From the NCBI GenBank assembly GCA_013696235.1, contig JACCYY010000057.1:1-6930 (forward strand): 6,930 bases of DNA. The letters are read 5' to 3'. Position numbers and translations under genes: made by a program. Positions 1-5,602 of this stretch are shown in pieces. The DNA comes from Sporichthyaceae bacterium (GTDB taxonomy: Bacteria > Actinomycetota > Actinomycetes > JACCYY01). A model generated the notes under the pieces. The model was given only the letters and a program-made list of their open reading frames with translations. It had not been told where the DNA came from and made no database searches. Each line of letters opens with the position of its first letter. The stretch's first letter is position 1.

Positions 1-276
1 GAGCTCGACCAACCTCGCGACGGTTTCCTGCTGGTCGTCGATGGATGTGGTCGTCAGATCGAGATGGATGCGGTTCTGGCCGACCTTCTGCTCCGGGACC
101 GGCAGGAAGAGGATCCGGAATCGGGTGCCATCTGTGGGCACGAGACCGATCTCATCAGGGGTCTCGTCGTCGATCTCCCAGTGCAACGCGTCGGCCCAGA
201 AGCGGGCGAGCCGGAGCGGGTCGTTCGCGTCCAAGCACAGGGCGACGAGCCGCGAAGTGATCCCGTTCTGCGTCAT
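1..276 (-). CDS. VOC (glyoxalase/bleomycin-resistance-like) family protein, 3' part outside window
   Basis: The minus frame is open from an ATG at 276 to the window edge, giving 92 residues of an unfinished protein. It begins MTQNGITSRLVALCLDAND, continues with PLRLARFWADALHWEID, then GLVPTDGTRFRILFLPVPE and NRIHLDLTT. This beta-alpha-beta-beta-beta order, with 'LARFWADAL' and 'RIHLDL', is typical of actinobacterial vicinal-oxygen-chelate fold proteins. Members include metal-dependent dioxygenases, lyases and resistance proteins; the substrate cannot be told here. The H of 'IHLDL' is where a metal ligand often sits. The start is uncertain: ATG 303 and GTG 300 are in frame upstream, and none of the three has a clear Shine-Dalgarno site. 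I prefer 276 because the fold begins about eight residues later. The gap to the upstream DinB gene (277-441) contains only weak GC stems. The protein is probably cytoplasmic. Confidence 0.8.
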   Translation of the reverse strand, partial: MTQNGITSRLVALCLDANDPLRLARFWADALHWEIDDETPDEIGLVPTDGTRFRILFLPVPEQKVGQNRIHLDLTTTSIDDQQETVARLVEL

Positions 277-441
277 CCGGCCGGCCGAGTCGTCTCTCAC
301 CATCAACAAGACGGAACACTCTCACGCACGGGCAAGTTTGAGCCACCCGAGAGCTCCCGTTGCGCTGGGCTGCTCCTCCCACCGGCAGGGGAGTGCGGGA
401 GGTGCACCAGCTGACATCGCGCGGTCCTGACATAATGGACG

Positions 442-1029
442 TTATCGGCGATGCCGGGTCGTGGCGAACGAGTCCGCTGCGGCCTGGATTCTGGCGACGT
501 ACGTCGGCCAGGTGGTCCCGTCGAGGACCTGGTCGTGGTCAGGTCCGGCCCGTCCGTCGATCAGCTCCCGGACGATGTCGGCATGGCCGGCGTGGTGGGC
601 TGTCTCGCCGACCATGCGGACGAGCAGAACACCCAGGGTGGTGTCGCGCCGGTCCGCGGGCCAGTGGGCCACCTGCCCAGGGGTGAGCAGGTCGAGCTCG
701 GCGATCGTCTGGTCGGCGTGCGCACAGGCGCGTTGGTAGAGCCCGACGAGGTAGGCGCTGGTCTCGTCCGCCGTCGCCCACATGTCGGCGCCGTCCCAGA
801 TCGAGCCGTCCTCGACCCAGGACATGGTCTCCGGCGCGGCGCGGTCGAACGACTCGCCCAGGTATGCGTACTCCAGCCCGGCCAGGTGCTTGACCAGACC
901 GAGCAGGTTCGTGCCGGTCGGGGTCAGCGGCCGGCGGAGGTCGTACTCGCCCAGGCTCTCGAGCCTGGACAGCAGCCCGGCCCGGCTGGCCTGCAGGCTG
1001 TGGTGCAGCTCCGCCTTCAGGTCATCCAT
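442..1029 (-). CDS. DinB/DUF664 family putative metal-dependent protein
   Basis: This 195-residue protein belongs to the DinB-like four-helix-bundle superfamily, DUF664 branch. Family signatures seen are 'TGTNLLGLVKHLAGLEYAYLGESF' (residues 38-61, with His48) and 'MVGETAHHAGHADIVRELIDG' (139-159, with His145, His146 and His149). The His48 plus HxxxH arrangement is the usual metal-binding triad. Some relatives are bacillithiol- or mycothiol-dependent transferases, but most DUF664 proteins have no known reaction, so no substrate is assigned. The frame extends upstream to an ATG at 1083. I chose ATG 1029 because AGGTGG (1036-1041) lies 6 nt before it and family homology starts there. The gene is transcribed away from the lipoprotein gene at 1197, sharing a 167-bp divergent region, and towards the VOC gene 165 nt downstream. 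No signal peptide is visible, so it is probably cytoplasmic. Despite the name, this is not the DinB DNA polymerase IV. Confidence 0.9.
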   Translation of the reverse strand: MDDLKAELHHSLQASRAGLLSRLESLGEYDLRRPLTPTGTNLLGLVKHLAGLEYAYLGESFDRAAPETMSWVEDGSIWDGADMWATADETSAYLVGLYQRACAHADQTIAELDLLTPGQVAHWPADRRDTTLGVLLVRMVGETAHHAGHADIVRELIDGRAGPDHDQVLDGTTWPTYVARIQAAADSFATTRHRR

Positions 1030-1132
1030 CCGCTGCCACCTACCCGACGTCCGGTGGTTGAACCATGGCCTCACCGTACGCACGCGGCGGCCCGGGCGTG
1101 GCTCCGCTACCCGGTGTGCCCATGGTGGGTCG

Positions 1133-1158
1133 GGAACCGTGCTCCGAGACCGGACGTC
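1133..1158 (+). promoter_or_regulatory. Candidate ECF-sigma promoter for the lipoprotein gene
   Basis: GGAACC (1133-1138) is followed by a 16-nt spacer and CGTC (1155-1158). This fits the GGAAC(C/T)-N15-17-CGTY pattern of actinobacterial extracytoplasmic-function sigma factors of the SigE/SigH type. Transcription would start near 1164-1168, leaving a 5' leader of about 30 nt before ATG 1197 that contains the GGAG ribosome site at 1188-1191. The geometry is right and the downstream product is an envelope lipoprotein, a common ECF target class. Short motifs of this kind also arise by chance in high-GC DNA. Confidence 0.35.
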
Positions 1159-1196
1159 GCATTGGTGACACCCCGCCCCTCAGTGATGGAGACGCC

Positions 1197-1667
1197 ATGC
1201 GCACCTGCCGACCAGCTCTCGCCGCCACCGCCCTGGCGGCTGCGGTCGCGCTGCTCGCCGGGTGCGGCCAGGAGGACGCGACCGACGACAGCGGCGCCGG
1301 CTCGGGTGGCGGGACCACGGTGGAGCCGACCACGCCAGGCCCCGCTCCCACCGACCCGGTGCCACCGACCCAGGGATCGGCGTCGCCGACCGATGCTCCG
1401 CAGTCGGTGGTCGACCAGTCGATCACCCTCCTGGCGGAGCAGCTCGGTGTCGCCTCCGACGAGATCGAGGTCGTCAGCGCGACGGAGGTCGTGTGGCGCG
1501 ACGGGTCGATCGGGTGCGCGAAGAAGGGCACCGCCTACACCCAGGCACTGGTGAACGGGGCGCTCGTCGAGCTCACCGTCGATGGCACGACGTACGCGTT
1601 CCACCAGGGTGACCAGCAGCCGCCGTTCTACTGCGCGACGCCGACCGAGCCGGCGGCCGGGTCGTGA
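1197..1667 (+). CDS. Secreted lipoprotein with C-terminal W-DGS-GC domain, uncharacterised
   Basis: The protein has 156 residues. Residues 1-22 form a lipoprotein signal peptide: RTCR charges, an Ala/Leu core, then lipobox L20-A21-G22 before Cys23. A disordered linker rich in Gly, Thr and Pro follows (about 24-68). Residues 70-152 form one globular domain, [16 protein letters not shown]... then '[10 protein letters not shown]' (98-107), 'YTQALV' and 'PPFYC' (142-146). The W-x-DGS-x-GC ... YTQAL ... C pattern resembles an uncharacterised domain I recall from secreted proteins of Actinobacteria and related phyla; no function is known to me. Cys107 and Cys146 could form a disulfide outside the cell. 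ATG 1197 is chosen over in-frame ATG 1065 because it has GGAG 5 nt upstream and starts the signal peptide exactly. The stop overlaps the GTG of the next gene, which repeats this domain. Relative to that copy, this one has diverged in the 'GCxKxGxxY' stretch (AKKGTA). Confidence 0.85.
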   Translation: MRTCRPALAATALAAAVALLAGCGQEDATDDSGAGSGGGTTVEPTTPGPAPTDPVPPTQGSASPTDAPQSVVDQSITLLAEQLGVASDEIEVVSATEVVWRDGSIGCAKKGTAYTQALVNGALVELTVDGTTYAFHQGDQQPPFYCATPTEPAAGS

Positions 1668-1921
1668 GCGAGTCGGTCGTCGACCAGTCGATCACGCTGC
1701 TCGCCGAGCAGCTCGGCGTGGACGCCTCGGCCGTCGAGGTCCACCGGTCGCTCGAGGTGACCTGGCGCGACGGGTCCATCGGATGCCCGAAGCCGGGGTT
1801 CATGTACACCCAGGCACTGGTGCCCGGCCAGCTCGTCGAGCTCACCGTTAATGGCACGACGTACGCGTTCCACCAGGCCCAGGGCAGACCGCCGTTCTAC
1901 TGCCCGAACCCGACCGAGCCG
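1404..1921 (+). repeat. Tandem duplication of a ~249-bp domain-coding unit (two copies, period 269 bp)
   Basis: Unit A is 1404-1652 and unit B is 1673-1921. The encoded 83-residue domains align without gaps at 60 of 83 identical residues by hand count (72%). Several stretches are identical at DNA level, including third codon positions: 27 nt at 1582-1608 versus 1851-1877, and 18 nt at 1536-1553 versus 1805-1822. Other blocks, such as the codons after 'AEQLGV', differ widely. The 269-bp period is one short of a multiple of three, so the second unit is in the -1 frame relative to the first. Confidence 0.95.
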
Positions 1922-1933
1922 CCGCCGAGCTGA
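1664..1933 (+). CDS. Stand-alone second copy of the W-DGS-GC domain, no signal peptide
   Basis: This 89-residue frame opens at GTG 1664, which overlaps the preceding TGA as GTGA, so translation is probably coupled to the lipoprotein gene. Residues 4-86 repeat the domain of the upstream protein: '[24 protein letters not shown]' at 32-55, with Cys41 and Cys80 matching the upstream pair. It lacks a signal peptide, lipobox and linker. The second copy keeps GCPxPGxMYTQAL, which looks closer to the ancestral form than the first copy. Both frames are open over 1613-1667, so a single-base indel or a -1 frameshift there would make one two-domain lipoprotein. It could therefore be a real small cytoplasmic partner, the remnant of a fused protein, or the result of a sequence error. 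The last 37 bp overlap the 3' end of ogt on the other strand. Function unknown. Confidence 0.6.
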   Translation: MSESVVDQSITLLAEQLGVDASAVEVHRSLEVTWRDGSIGCPKPGFMYTQALVPGQLVELTVNGTTYAFHQAQGRPPFYCPNPTEPPPS

Positions 1934-2445
1934 CCGGTCCCGCGCTCGAGGTCGAGCAGCCACTGCTTGCGCGCCAGCCCGCCGCCGTACCCGGTCAGCG
2001 TCCCACTGCTGCCGATCACCCGGTGGCACGGGATGATGATCGAGATCGGGTTCCGCCCGTTCGCGAGCCCGACCGCGCGCGACGCCCCCGCTCGTCCGAT
2101 CTGCGCGGCCAGCTCCCCGTACGAGCACGTCGTGCCGTACGGGATGGTGCGCAAGCCGTCCCACACCTGGCGCTGAAACTGCGTACCGGCCGGCGCGAGG
2201 GGGACGTCGAACGTCGTGCGCTCCCCCGCGAAGTACGCCTCGAGCTCGTCGGCCACCTCGTCGAACACCGAGTCGTCGCGCACCCATGACGGATCGGGCT
2301 GGCTGGCCTGGTGGCACTGCTCGCTCATCCAGAGCCGGGTGATCGCTCCGTGCTCCGCGGTCACGAGCAGCGGACCGATCGGGCTGTCCACCGTGGTCCA
2401 GGCGGTGTCCGTCATGTCGGTGGTCATGCCGGTCTGGGTACCCAT
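1897..2445 (-). CDS. ogt: Methylated-DNA--[protein]-cysteine S-methyltransferase (O6-alkylguanine repair)
   Basis: This 182-residue enzyme transfers alkyl groups from O6-alkylguanine (and O4-alkylthymine) in DNA to its own cysteine in a single-use reaction. The active site is '[10 protein letters not shown]' with Cys140. The N-terminal domain holds '[22 protein letters not shown]' (19-40). The DNA-binding domain starts at '[27 protein letters not shown]' (87-113), continues with '[11 protein letters not shown]' (123-133), which carries the base-flipping Arg and the Asn of the family, and ends with '[17 protein letters not shown]' (151-167). Length is normal for the stand-alone Ogt form. ATG 2445 is chosen because an AGGAGA-type ribosome site lies just upstream and the domain starts about 18 residues later. 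In-frame ATG 2484 overlaps the upstream stop as ATGA and is a credible alternative, adding 13 residues. The gene follows the Ada-AlkA fusion and is surely co-transcribed with it. Confidence 0.95.
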   Translation of the reverse strand: MGTQTGMTTDMTDTAWTTVDSPIGPLLVTAEHGAITRLWMSEQCHQASQPDPSWVRDDSVFDEVADELEAYFAGERTTFDVPLAPAGTQFQRQVWDGLRTIPYGTTCSYGELAAQIGRAGASRAVGLANGRNPISIIIPCHRVIGSSGTLTGYGGGLARKQWLLDLERGTGQLGGGSVGFGQ

Positions 2446-2480
2446 CGCCGTCTCCTCGGTCTCGTCGCGGTCTTCTGGTC

Positions 2481-3944
2481 TCATGCCGCCGACGCGTGCC
2501 ACACGTGACGCAGCGCGTACGAGCGCCACGGCCGCCACCGCTGCGCGACCGCCTCGAGCGACCGCTGGTCCGACGGCAGGCCCAACCGCGTCGCGCCGGC
2601 CTTGACGGCCAGGTCGGTTGCCAGGAACACGTCCGGGTCCGAGAGCGCCCGCATGCGCAGGTAGTGGGCGGTCCACGGACCGATCCCCGGGACCGCGGCC
2701 AGCTGCGCCTCCGCCTCGTCGCGGTCGGCACCGGCGTCGAGGCAGACCGTCCCGTCCGCGAGCCGCTGCGCCAGCGCCTGCAACGTCGCCGCTCGCCGGG
2801 TCGTGACGCGGAACGACGCCGGGTCGGCGGCAGCCAGCGCTCCGGCGGACGGGAACGTGTGGGTCAGTGACCCGCTCGGCACCGGCAGCCGGTCACCGTG
2901 GGCCTGGACCATCCGAGCGGCCAGCGTCCTCGCCGCGGCCACGGACACCTGCTGGCCGAGCACCGCCCGCATCGCCATCTCGGTCGGGTCCACCGCACCG
3001 GGCACCCGGATGCCGGGCCTGGCCGCCACGCTCGGCGCCAACGCGGGGTCCGCACCGAGCGACGCGTCGATCGCCACCGGGTCCGCGTCGAGGTCCAGCA
3101 AGCGGCGGCAGCGGGCCACCGCCGCGGTGAGGTCGGCGGGATGTCGCAGGTGCAGCGTTGCGGTGACGGCGCCGATGCCCGGCACGAGCTCGACGACAGC
3201 TGCACCCCGCGGCAGCCGAAGGGTCCGCCGGTACGTGCTGCCGACGACCTCCTCGACACCCGGGACGGCGCGGGCAGCCAGGAACGCCCAGAGGTCCTCG
3301 AGCGCCGCCGGGTGACGGTAGGCCAGCCTGAGCTCCACCCGCCCGGTCTCCCCCGTGTCGGGCTCGCGCCCGGCCCCGGACCGGCGTCGGTGAGCCGTGC
3401 GCAGCTCGCTCGGTGTGCTCGCGTACACCTCACGCATCGTGTCGTTGAACTGCCGGATGCTGGCGAACCCGGCCGCGTACGCGATCTCGGTGATCGACAT
3501 CGCGGTCGTCTCCAGCAGGGTGCGAGCGGTGTGGGCGCGCTGCGTACGGGCCAGCCGGAGCGGACCCGCACCGAGCTCGTCGACGAGCGTGCGGTGCACC
3601 TGGCGGACGCTGTAACCGAGGCGGTGGGCGAGACCGTCGACACCGTCTCGCTCGACGACGCCGTCCGTCACGAGGCGGACAGCTCGGGCCGCGAGGTCGG
3701 CGCGCGTGCTCCACTCCGGGGCGCCGGGGACCACGTCCGGCCGGCACCGCCGGCACGCCCGCAGGCCGGCTGACTGCGCCTGCGCGGCCGACCGGAAGAA
3801 GAGCACGTTGCGGCGCAGCGGCGTCCGCGCGGGGCAGCTCGGTCGGCAGTAGATCCGGGTCGTCGTGACCCCGGTGTAGAACACACCGTCGAAGCGGGCA
3901 TCCCGGCTCGCCACCACGCGGTACCGCGCCTCGTCATCCAGCAT
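2481..3944 (-). CDS. alkA: Ada regulator fused to AlkA: methylphosphotriester sensor, AraC HTH and DNA-3-methyladenine glycosylase II
   Basis: The protein has 487 residues in three parts. Residues 1-76 are the Ada zinc domain: '[13 protein letters not shown]' (Cys33, Cys37) and '[10 protein letters not shown]' (Cys64, Cys67). Cys33 corresponds to E. coli Ada Cys38, which accepts methyl groups from phosphotriesters and switches the protein into an activator. Residues about 81-185 are an AraC-type pair of helix-turn-helices, including '[32 protein letters not shown]'. Residues about 202-315 match the AlkA N-terminal domain and 316-487 the HhH-GPD fold, with hairpin '[17 protein letters not shown]' (418-434) and catalytic Asp444 in '[11 protein letters not shown]'. 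The base-excision and sensing functions are thus on one chain, while the O6-guanine methyltransferase that ends E. coli Ada is the separate downstream ogt. ATG 3944 is chosen over in-frame 4004 because GAGG lies 8 nt upstream and family homology starts there. Expression is probably autoregulated by methylation. It could equally be named as a bifunctional ada/alkA gene. Confidence 0.95.
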   Translation of the reverse strand: MLDDEARYRVVASRDARFDGVFYTGVTTTRIYCRPSCPARTPLRRNVLFFRSAAQAQSAGLRACRRCRPDVVPGAPEWSTRADLAARAVRLVTDGVVERDGVDGLAHRLGYSVRQVHRTLVDELGAGPLRLARTQRAHTARTLLETTAMSITEIAYAAGFASIRQFNDTMREVYASTPSELRTAHRRRSGAGREPDTGETGRVELRLAYRHPAALEDLWAFLAARAVPGVEEVVGSTYRRTLRLPRGAAVVELVPGIGAVTATLHLRHPADLTAAVARCRRLLDLDADPVAIDASLGADPALAPSVAARPGIRVPGAVDPTEMAMRAVLGQQVSVAAARTLAARMVQAHGDRLPVPSGSLTHTFPSAGALAAADPASFRVTTRRAATLQALAQRLADGTVCLDAGADRDEAEAQLAAVPGIGPWTAHYLRMRALSDPDVFLATDLAVKAGATRLGLPSDQRSLEAVAQRWRPWRSYALRHVWHASAA

Positions 3945-4039
3945 GCGACCATCCTCGCCGACGACCGGGCGTCCAGCTAGCGGGAATCGGACTCCGCGGG
4001 TCATCGGTTTCGGGTCGAACCTCCACCAGACTGTCCGTC
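3945..4039. promoter_or_regulatory. Divergent promoter region between Ada-AlkA/ogt operon and phosphodiesterase gene
   Basis: This 95-bp gap must hold the promoters for both directions. On the plus strand, CGGGTC occurs twice (3997-4002 and 4011-4016) with a 14-bp period, so the copies would face similarly on the helix with some offset. They are the most obvious candidate for a methylated-Ada binding site, though they do not resemble the E. coli Ada box. A GGAAT (3983-3987) with GTT at 4007-4009 is a near-miss to a SigR/SigH promoter, the spacer being 19 instead of about 18. CAGACT (4027-4032) sits 7 nt before the GTG of the phosphodiesterase and could be a leaderless -10. No site is certain. 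Confidence 0.3.
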
Positions 4040-4840
4040 GTGCGCACGTACCCGTTCCTGGAGCACGAAGGACCGATCCCGTTCGCGCACCGAGGCGGTG
4101 CCGGGTGGAGCGGGCGCGGTCCGATCGAGAACTCGCTGGCCGCGTTCCAGCGGGCGATCGACCTCGGCTACCGCTACCTCGAGACCGATGTGCACGCCAC
4201 GTCGGACGGCGTGCTCCTGGCGTTCCACGACAAGGTCCTGGACCGGGTCACCGACAGCGCCGGGCGGGTCGCCGCGCTCCGCGCCGAGGAGGTGGCTCGG
4301 GCCCGGATCGGTGGCGAGGAGCAGATCCCCCGCCTGGACGACCTGCTCGGGACGTTCCCGTCCGCCCGGTTCAACATCGACGTGAAGCACGTGAGCGCGA
4401 TCGGTCCACTCGTGGATGCGGTGCGGCGAACGGCGGCGCTCGACCGGGTATGTGTCGGCTCGTTCTCCGACCGCCGGCTGGGTGCGGTCCGGGCAGCGCT
4501 CGGTCCGGACCTGGCCACGTCGTTCGGCCCACGCGGCGTGATCGCCGTACGCGCTGCCGCCGAGCTGGGCGTGCTCCAGCGACTGGTCCGCGCGGGCGTG
4601 CCCTGCCTGCAGGTGCCGCCGACGTTCGGCCGGCTCCGGGTGATCACCACGCGGTTCCTCGAGACGGCGCACCGGCTCGGCCTGCACGTGCACGCGTGGA
4701 CCATCGACGACCCTGCCGAGATGGTGCGCCTCCTCGATCTCGGCGTCGACGGCATCATGACCGACGACCTGATCGCCCTGCGCGAGGTGCTCTGCGCACG
4801 CGGCCAGTGGAATCCGCATGACTCGAACAATGCAAGCTGA
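4040..4840 (+). CDS. Glycerophosphodiester phosphodiesterase (GDPD family)
   Basis: This 266-residue TIM-barrel enzyme hydrolyses glycerophosphodiesters to glycerol-3-phosphate and an alcohol, as in phospholipid turnover. Catalytic and metal residues are present in order: 'AHRGG' (His17, Arg18), 'ENSLAAF' (Glu30, Asn31), 'YLETDVHATSDG' (Glu48, Asp50), 'FHD' (His63), 'FNIDVKH' (Asp114, Lys116, where most relatives have E-x-K), 'HAWTID' (218-223) and 'GVDGIMTD' (235-242). The Glu-to-Asp change at 114 is mild, and the enzyme is expected to be active. There is no signal peptide or membrane segment, so it acts in the cytoplasm, unlike secreted GlpQ. The GTG start has no Shine-Dalgarno sequence, but the barrel begins about 12 residues later, so no later start fits. 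It diverges from the repair operon and converges on vapC with a 33-bp gap that shows no strong terminator. Confidence 0.93.
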   Translation: MRTYPFLEHEGPIPFAHRGGAGWSGRGPIENSLAAFQRAIDLGYRYLETDVHATSDGVLLAFHDKVLDRVTDSAGRVAALRAEEVARARIGGEEQIPRLDDLLGTFPSARFNIDVKHVSAIGPLVDAVRRTAALDRVCVGSFSDRRLGAVRAALGPDLATSFGPRGVIAVRAAAELGVLQRLVRAGVPCLQVPPTFGRLRVITTRFLETAHRLGLHVHAWTIDDPAEMVRLLDLGVDGIMTDDLIALREVLCARGQWNPHDSNNAS

Positions 4841-4873
4841 TCGATCGTCGCCGCAGCATCCGCGGACGGGCCG

Positions 4874-5281
4874 TCAGCCGACCAGCATGCGCGCGTCACA
4901 GCCGATGCGCTCGTACGTGCGCATCGCCCGGCTGTCCAGCGACAGAAGCGTGGCTCGCGCTGCTTCGGCCGACGCGCCGATCAGCGCGTCGTACACGGCG
5001 CCTCCGGTGATCAGGAGACCCGGTAGGCGCACGAGGAACCGCTGGAGGTCCGCGGCGGACAGGACCAGCGGGGAGGCGGGGAAGGCGGCAGCAAGGAACG
5101 AGCCAACCAGGGTCGGGTCTGCTCGGTGCGGCGGAGGCAGTCTGGTGAGCACGCTGTAGGTCTCGAGCAGTGCGTGGCCGACCGCGAGCGGAGCTCCCGC
5201 CACGGCGTCGCGTGCGGCGCCGTGCGACTCGTGCCAACTCGCGAAAGCTGCGACCACCACGCTCGAGTCGACCGCGATCAC
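4874..5281 (-). CDS. vapC: VapC-type PIN-domain ribonuclease toxin
   Basis: This 135-residue protein is a PIN-domain endoribonuclease, the toxin half of a type II toxin-antitoxin pair. VapC enzymes cleave RNA, often tRNA or rRNA, using Mg2+ held by four acidic residues. These are all present: Asp5 in 'IAVDSSVVVAAF', Glu40 in 'HALLETYSVLTRLPPP', Asp98 in 'AVYDALIGASA' and Asp116 in 'LLSLDSRAMRTY'. The C-terminus (G127-C-D-A) also fits the family. The gene looks intact, so the toxin is probably active; its RNA target cannot be read from sequence. The start is GTG 5281, overlapping the vapB stop as GTGA, so translation is coupled to the antitoxin. No separate ribosome site is needed or seen. Confidence 0.93.
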   Translation of the reverse strand: MIAVDSSVVVAAFASWHESHGAARDAVAGAPLAVGHALLETYSVLTRLPPPHRADPTLVGSFLAAAFPASPLVLSAADLQRFLVRLPGLLITGGAVYDALIGASAEAARATLLSLDSRAMRTYERIGCDARMLVG

Positions 5282-5523
5282 CGCCGTACCTGCTCCAGCG
5301 TCTGCCGCACCTCCGCGGCGGTCAAGGTCGGCATCGCTTCGTCGGCGACGGCGACGACGGTTCCCTCGCGTTCCTCCAGACGCATCGCCACGACCGGCAG
5401 GTCGACCTCGAGGTGTCCGTCGACGAGCACCACGTCGAGCTGGACGCCGGCTTTGAGATTGAGTGCATCTCGCAGCGGCTTCGGGATCACGATGCGCCCG
5501 CCATGGTCAATGGTTGTACGCAT
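5278..5523 (-). CDS. vapB: AbrB/SpoVT-type antitoxin of the VapBC pair
   Basis: This 81-residue protein has an N-terminal swapped-hairpin AbrB DNA-binding domain (residues 1-45): 'MRTTIDHGGRIVIPKPLRDALNLKAGVQLDVV' with the signature GRIVIPKPLRDAL. The C-terminal half (about 46-81), charged and ending 'LTAAEVRQTLEQVRR', would wrap around and inhibit the VapC toxin, as in other AbrB-type VapB proteins. It probably represses its own operon together with VapC. It overlaps vapC by 4 nt. ATG 5523 has no Shine-Dalgarno sequence, but a good -10 element sits 6 nt upstream, which suggests a leaderless mRNA. Copies of ACCAT/ATGGT around the start codon could be part of the operator. Confidence 0.92.
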   Translation of the reverse strand: MRTTIDHGGRIVIPKPLRDALNLKAGVQLDVVLVDGHLEVDLPVVAMRLEEREGTVVAVADEAMPTLTAAEVRQTLEQVRR

Positions 5524-5529
5524 GGGATG

Positions 5530-5538
5530 ACGCTACCA
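5530..5538 (-). promoter_or_regulatory. Extended -10 element of a likely leaderless vapBC promoter
   Basis: Read on the minus strand, the sequence TGG-TAGCGT matches TGn-TAnnnT. The hexamer is at 5530-5535 with TGG at 5536-5538. Six bases then separate it from the vapB ATG at 5523, so transcription would begin at or next to the A of the start codon. That spacing is the usual one for actinobacterial leaderless mRNAs. No good -35 match is seen at 17 nt, as is common for extended -10 promoters. Confidence 0.45.
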
Positions 5539-5602
5539 TCGAGAACCCGCGCACCCTCTGCGTCGGCTCGCGTGCCGGAGCGCGCCGGCTGGTTCGCCCC
5601 GG

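Noticed and set aside
376..393. CTCCC-N8-GGGAG stem as a terminator after dinB
   Set aside because: It has only five pairs, no T-run in the direction of transcription, and competes with a second GGGAGG at 398-403. It is not convincing as an intrinsic terminator.
442..1029. Reading the DinB-family protein as part of the DNA-repair group (damage-inducible polymerase)
   Set aside because: The DUF664/DinB-like fold is unrelated to DNA polymerase IV. The gene is also separated from the Ada-AlkA/ogt operon by two oppositely oriented genes.
451..1554. Long plus-strand open frame (367 residues) opposite dinB and the lipoprotein
   Set aside because: It lies antisense to a gene with clear DUF664 signatures and out of frame with the lipoprotein. 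Its product is Arg/Pro/Gly-rich without any recognisable domain, as expected of a high-GC shadow frame.
1613..1667. Programmed -1 ribosomal frameshift site joining the two domain copies
   Set aside because: No heptamer of the X-XXY-YYZ type and no clear downstream pseudoknot is visible in the only stretch where both frames are open. Kept only as a minor alternative within the main finding.
1628..2731. Long minus-strand open frame (367 residues) across ogt and the 3' end of ada-alkA
   Set aside because: It is in a different frame from the ogt sequence carrying PCHR and from the AlkA domain, and its residues are low-complexity Arg/Gly/Ala. It is a shadow.
4841..4873. CCGC-N7-GCGG stem as a bidirectional terminator between the phosphodiesterase gene and vapC
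   Set aside because: There are only four pairs, with no U-tract on either strand.
5574..5589. GCCGG-N6-CCGGC inverted repeat between vapB and the MFS gene
   Set aside because: Five-base GC arms are common by chance at this base composition. It lies about 50 nt from vapB and is not tied to a visible promoter, so it is not listed as an operator.
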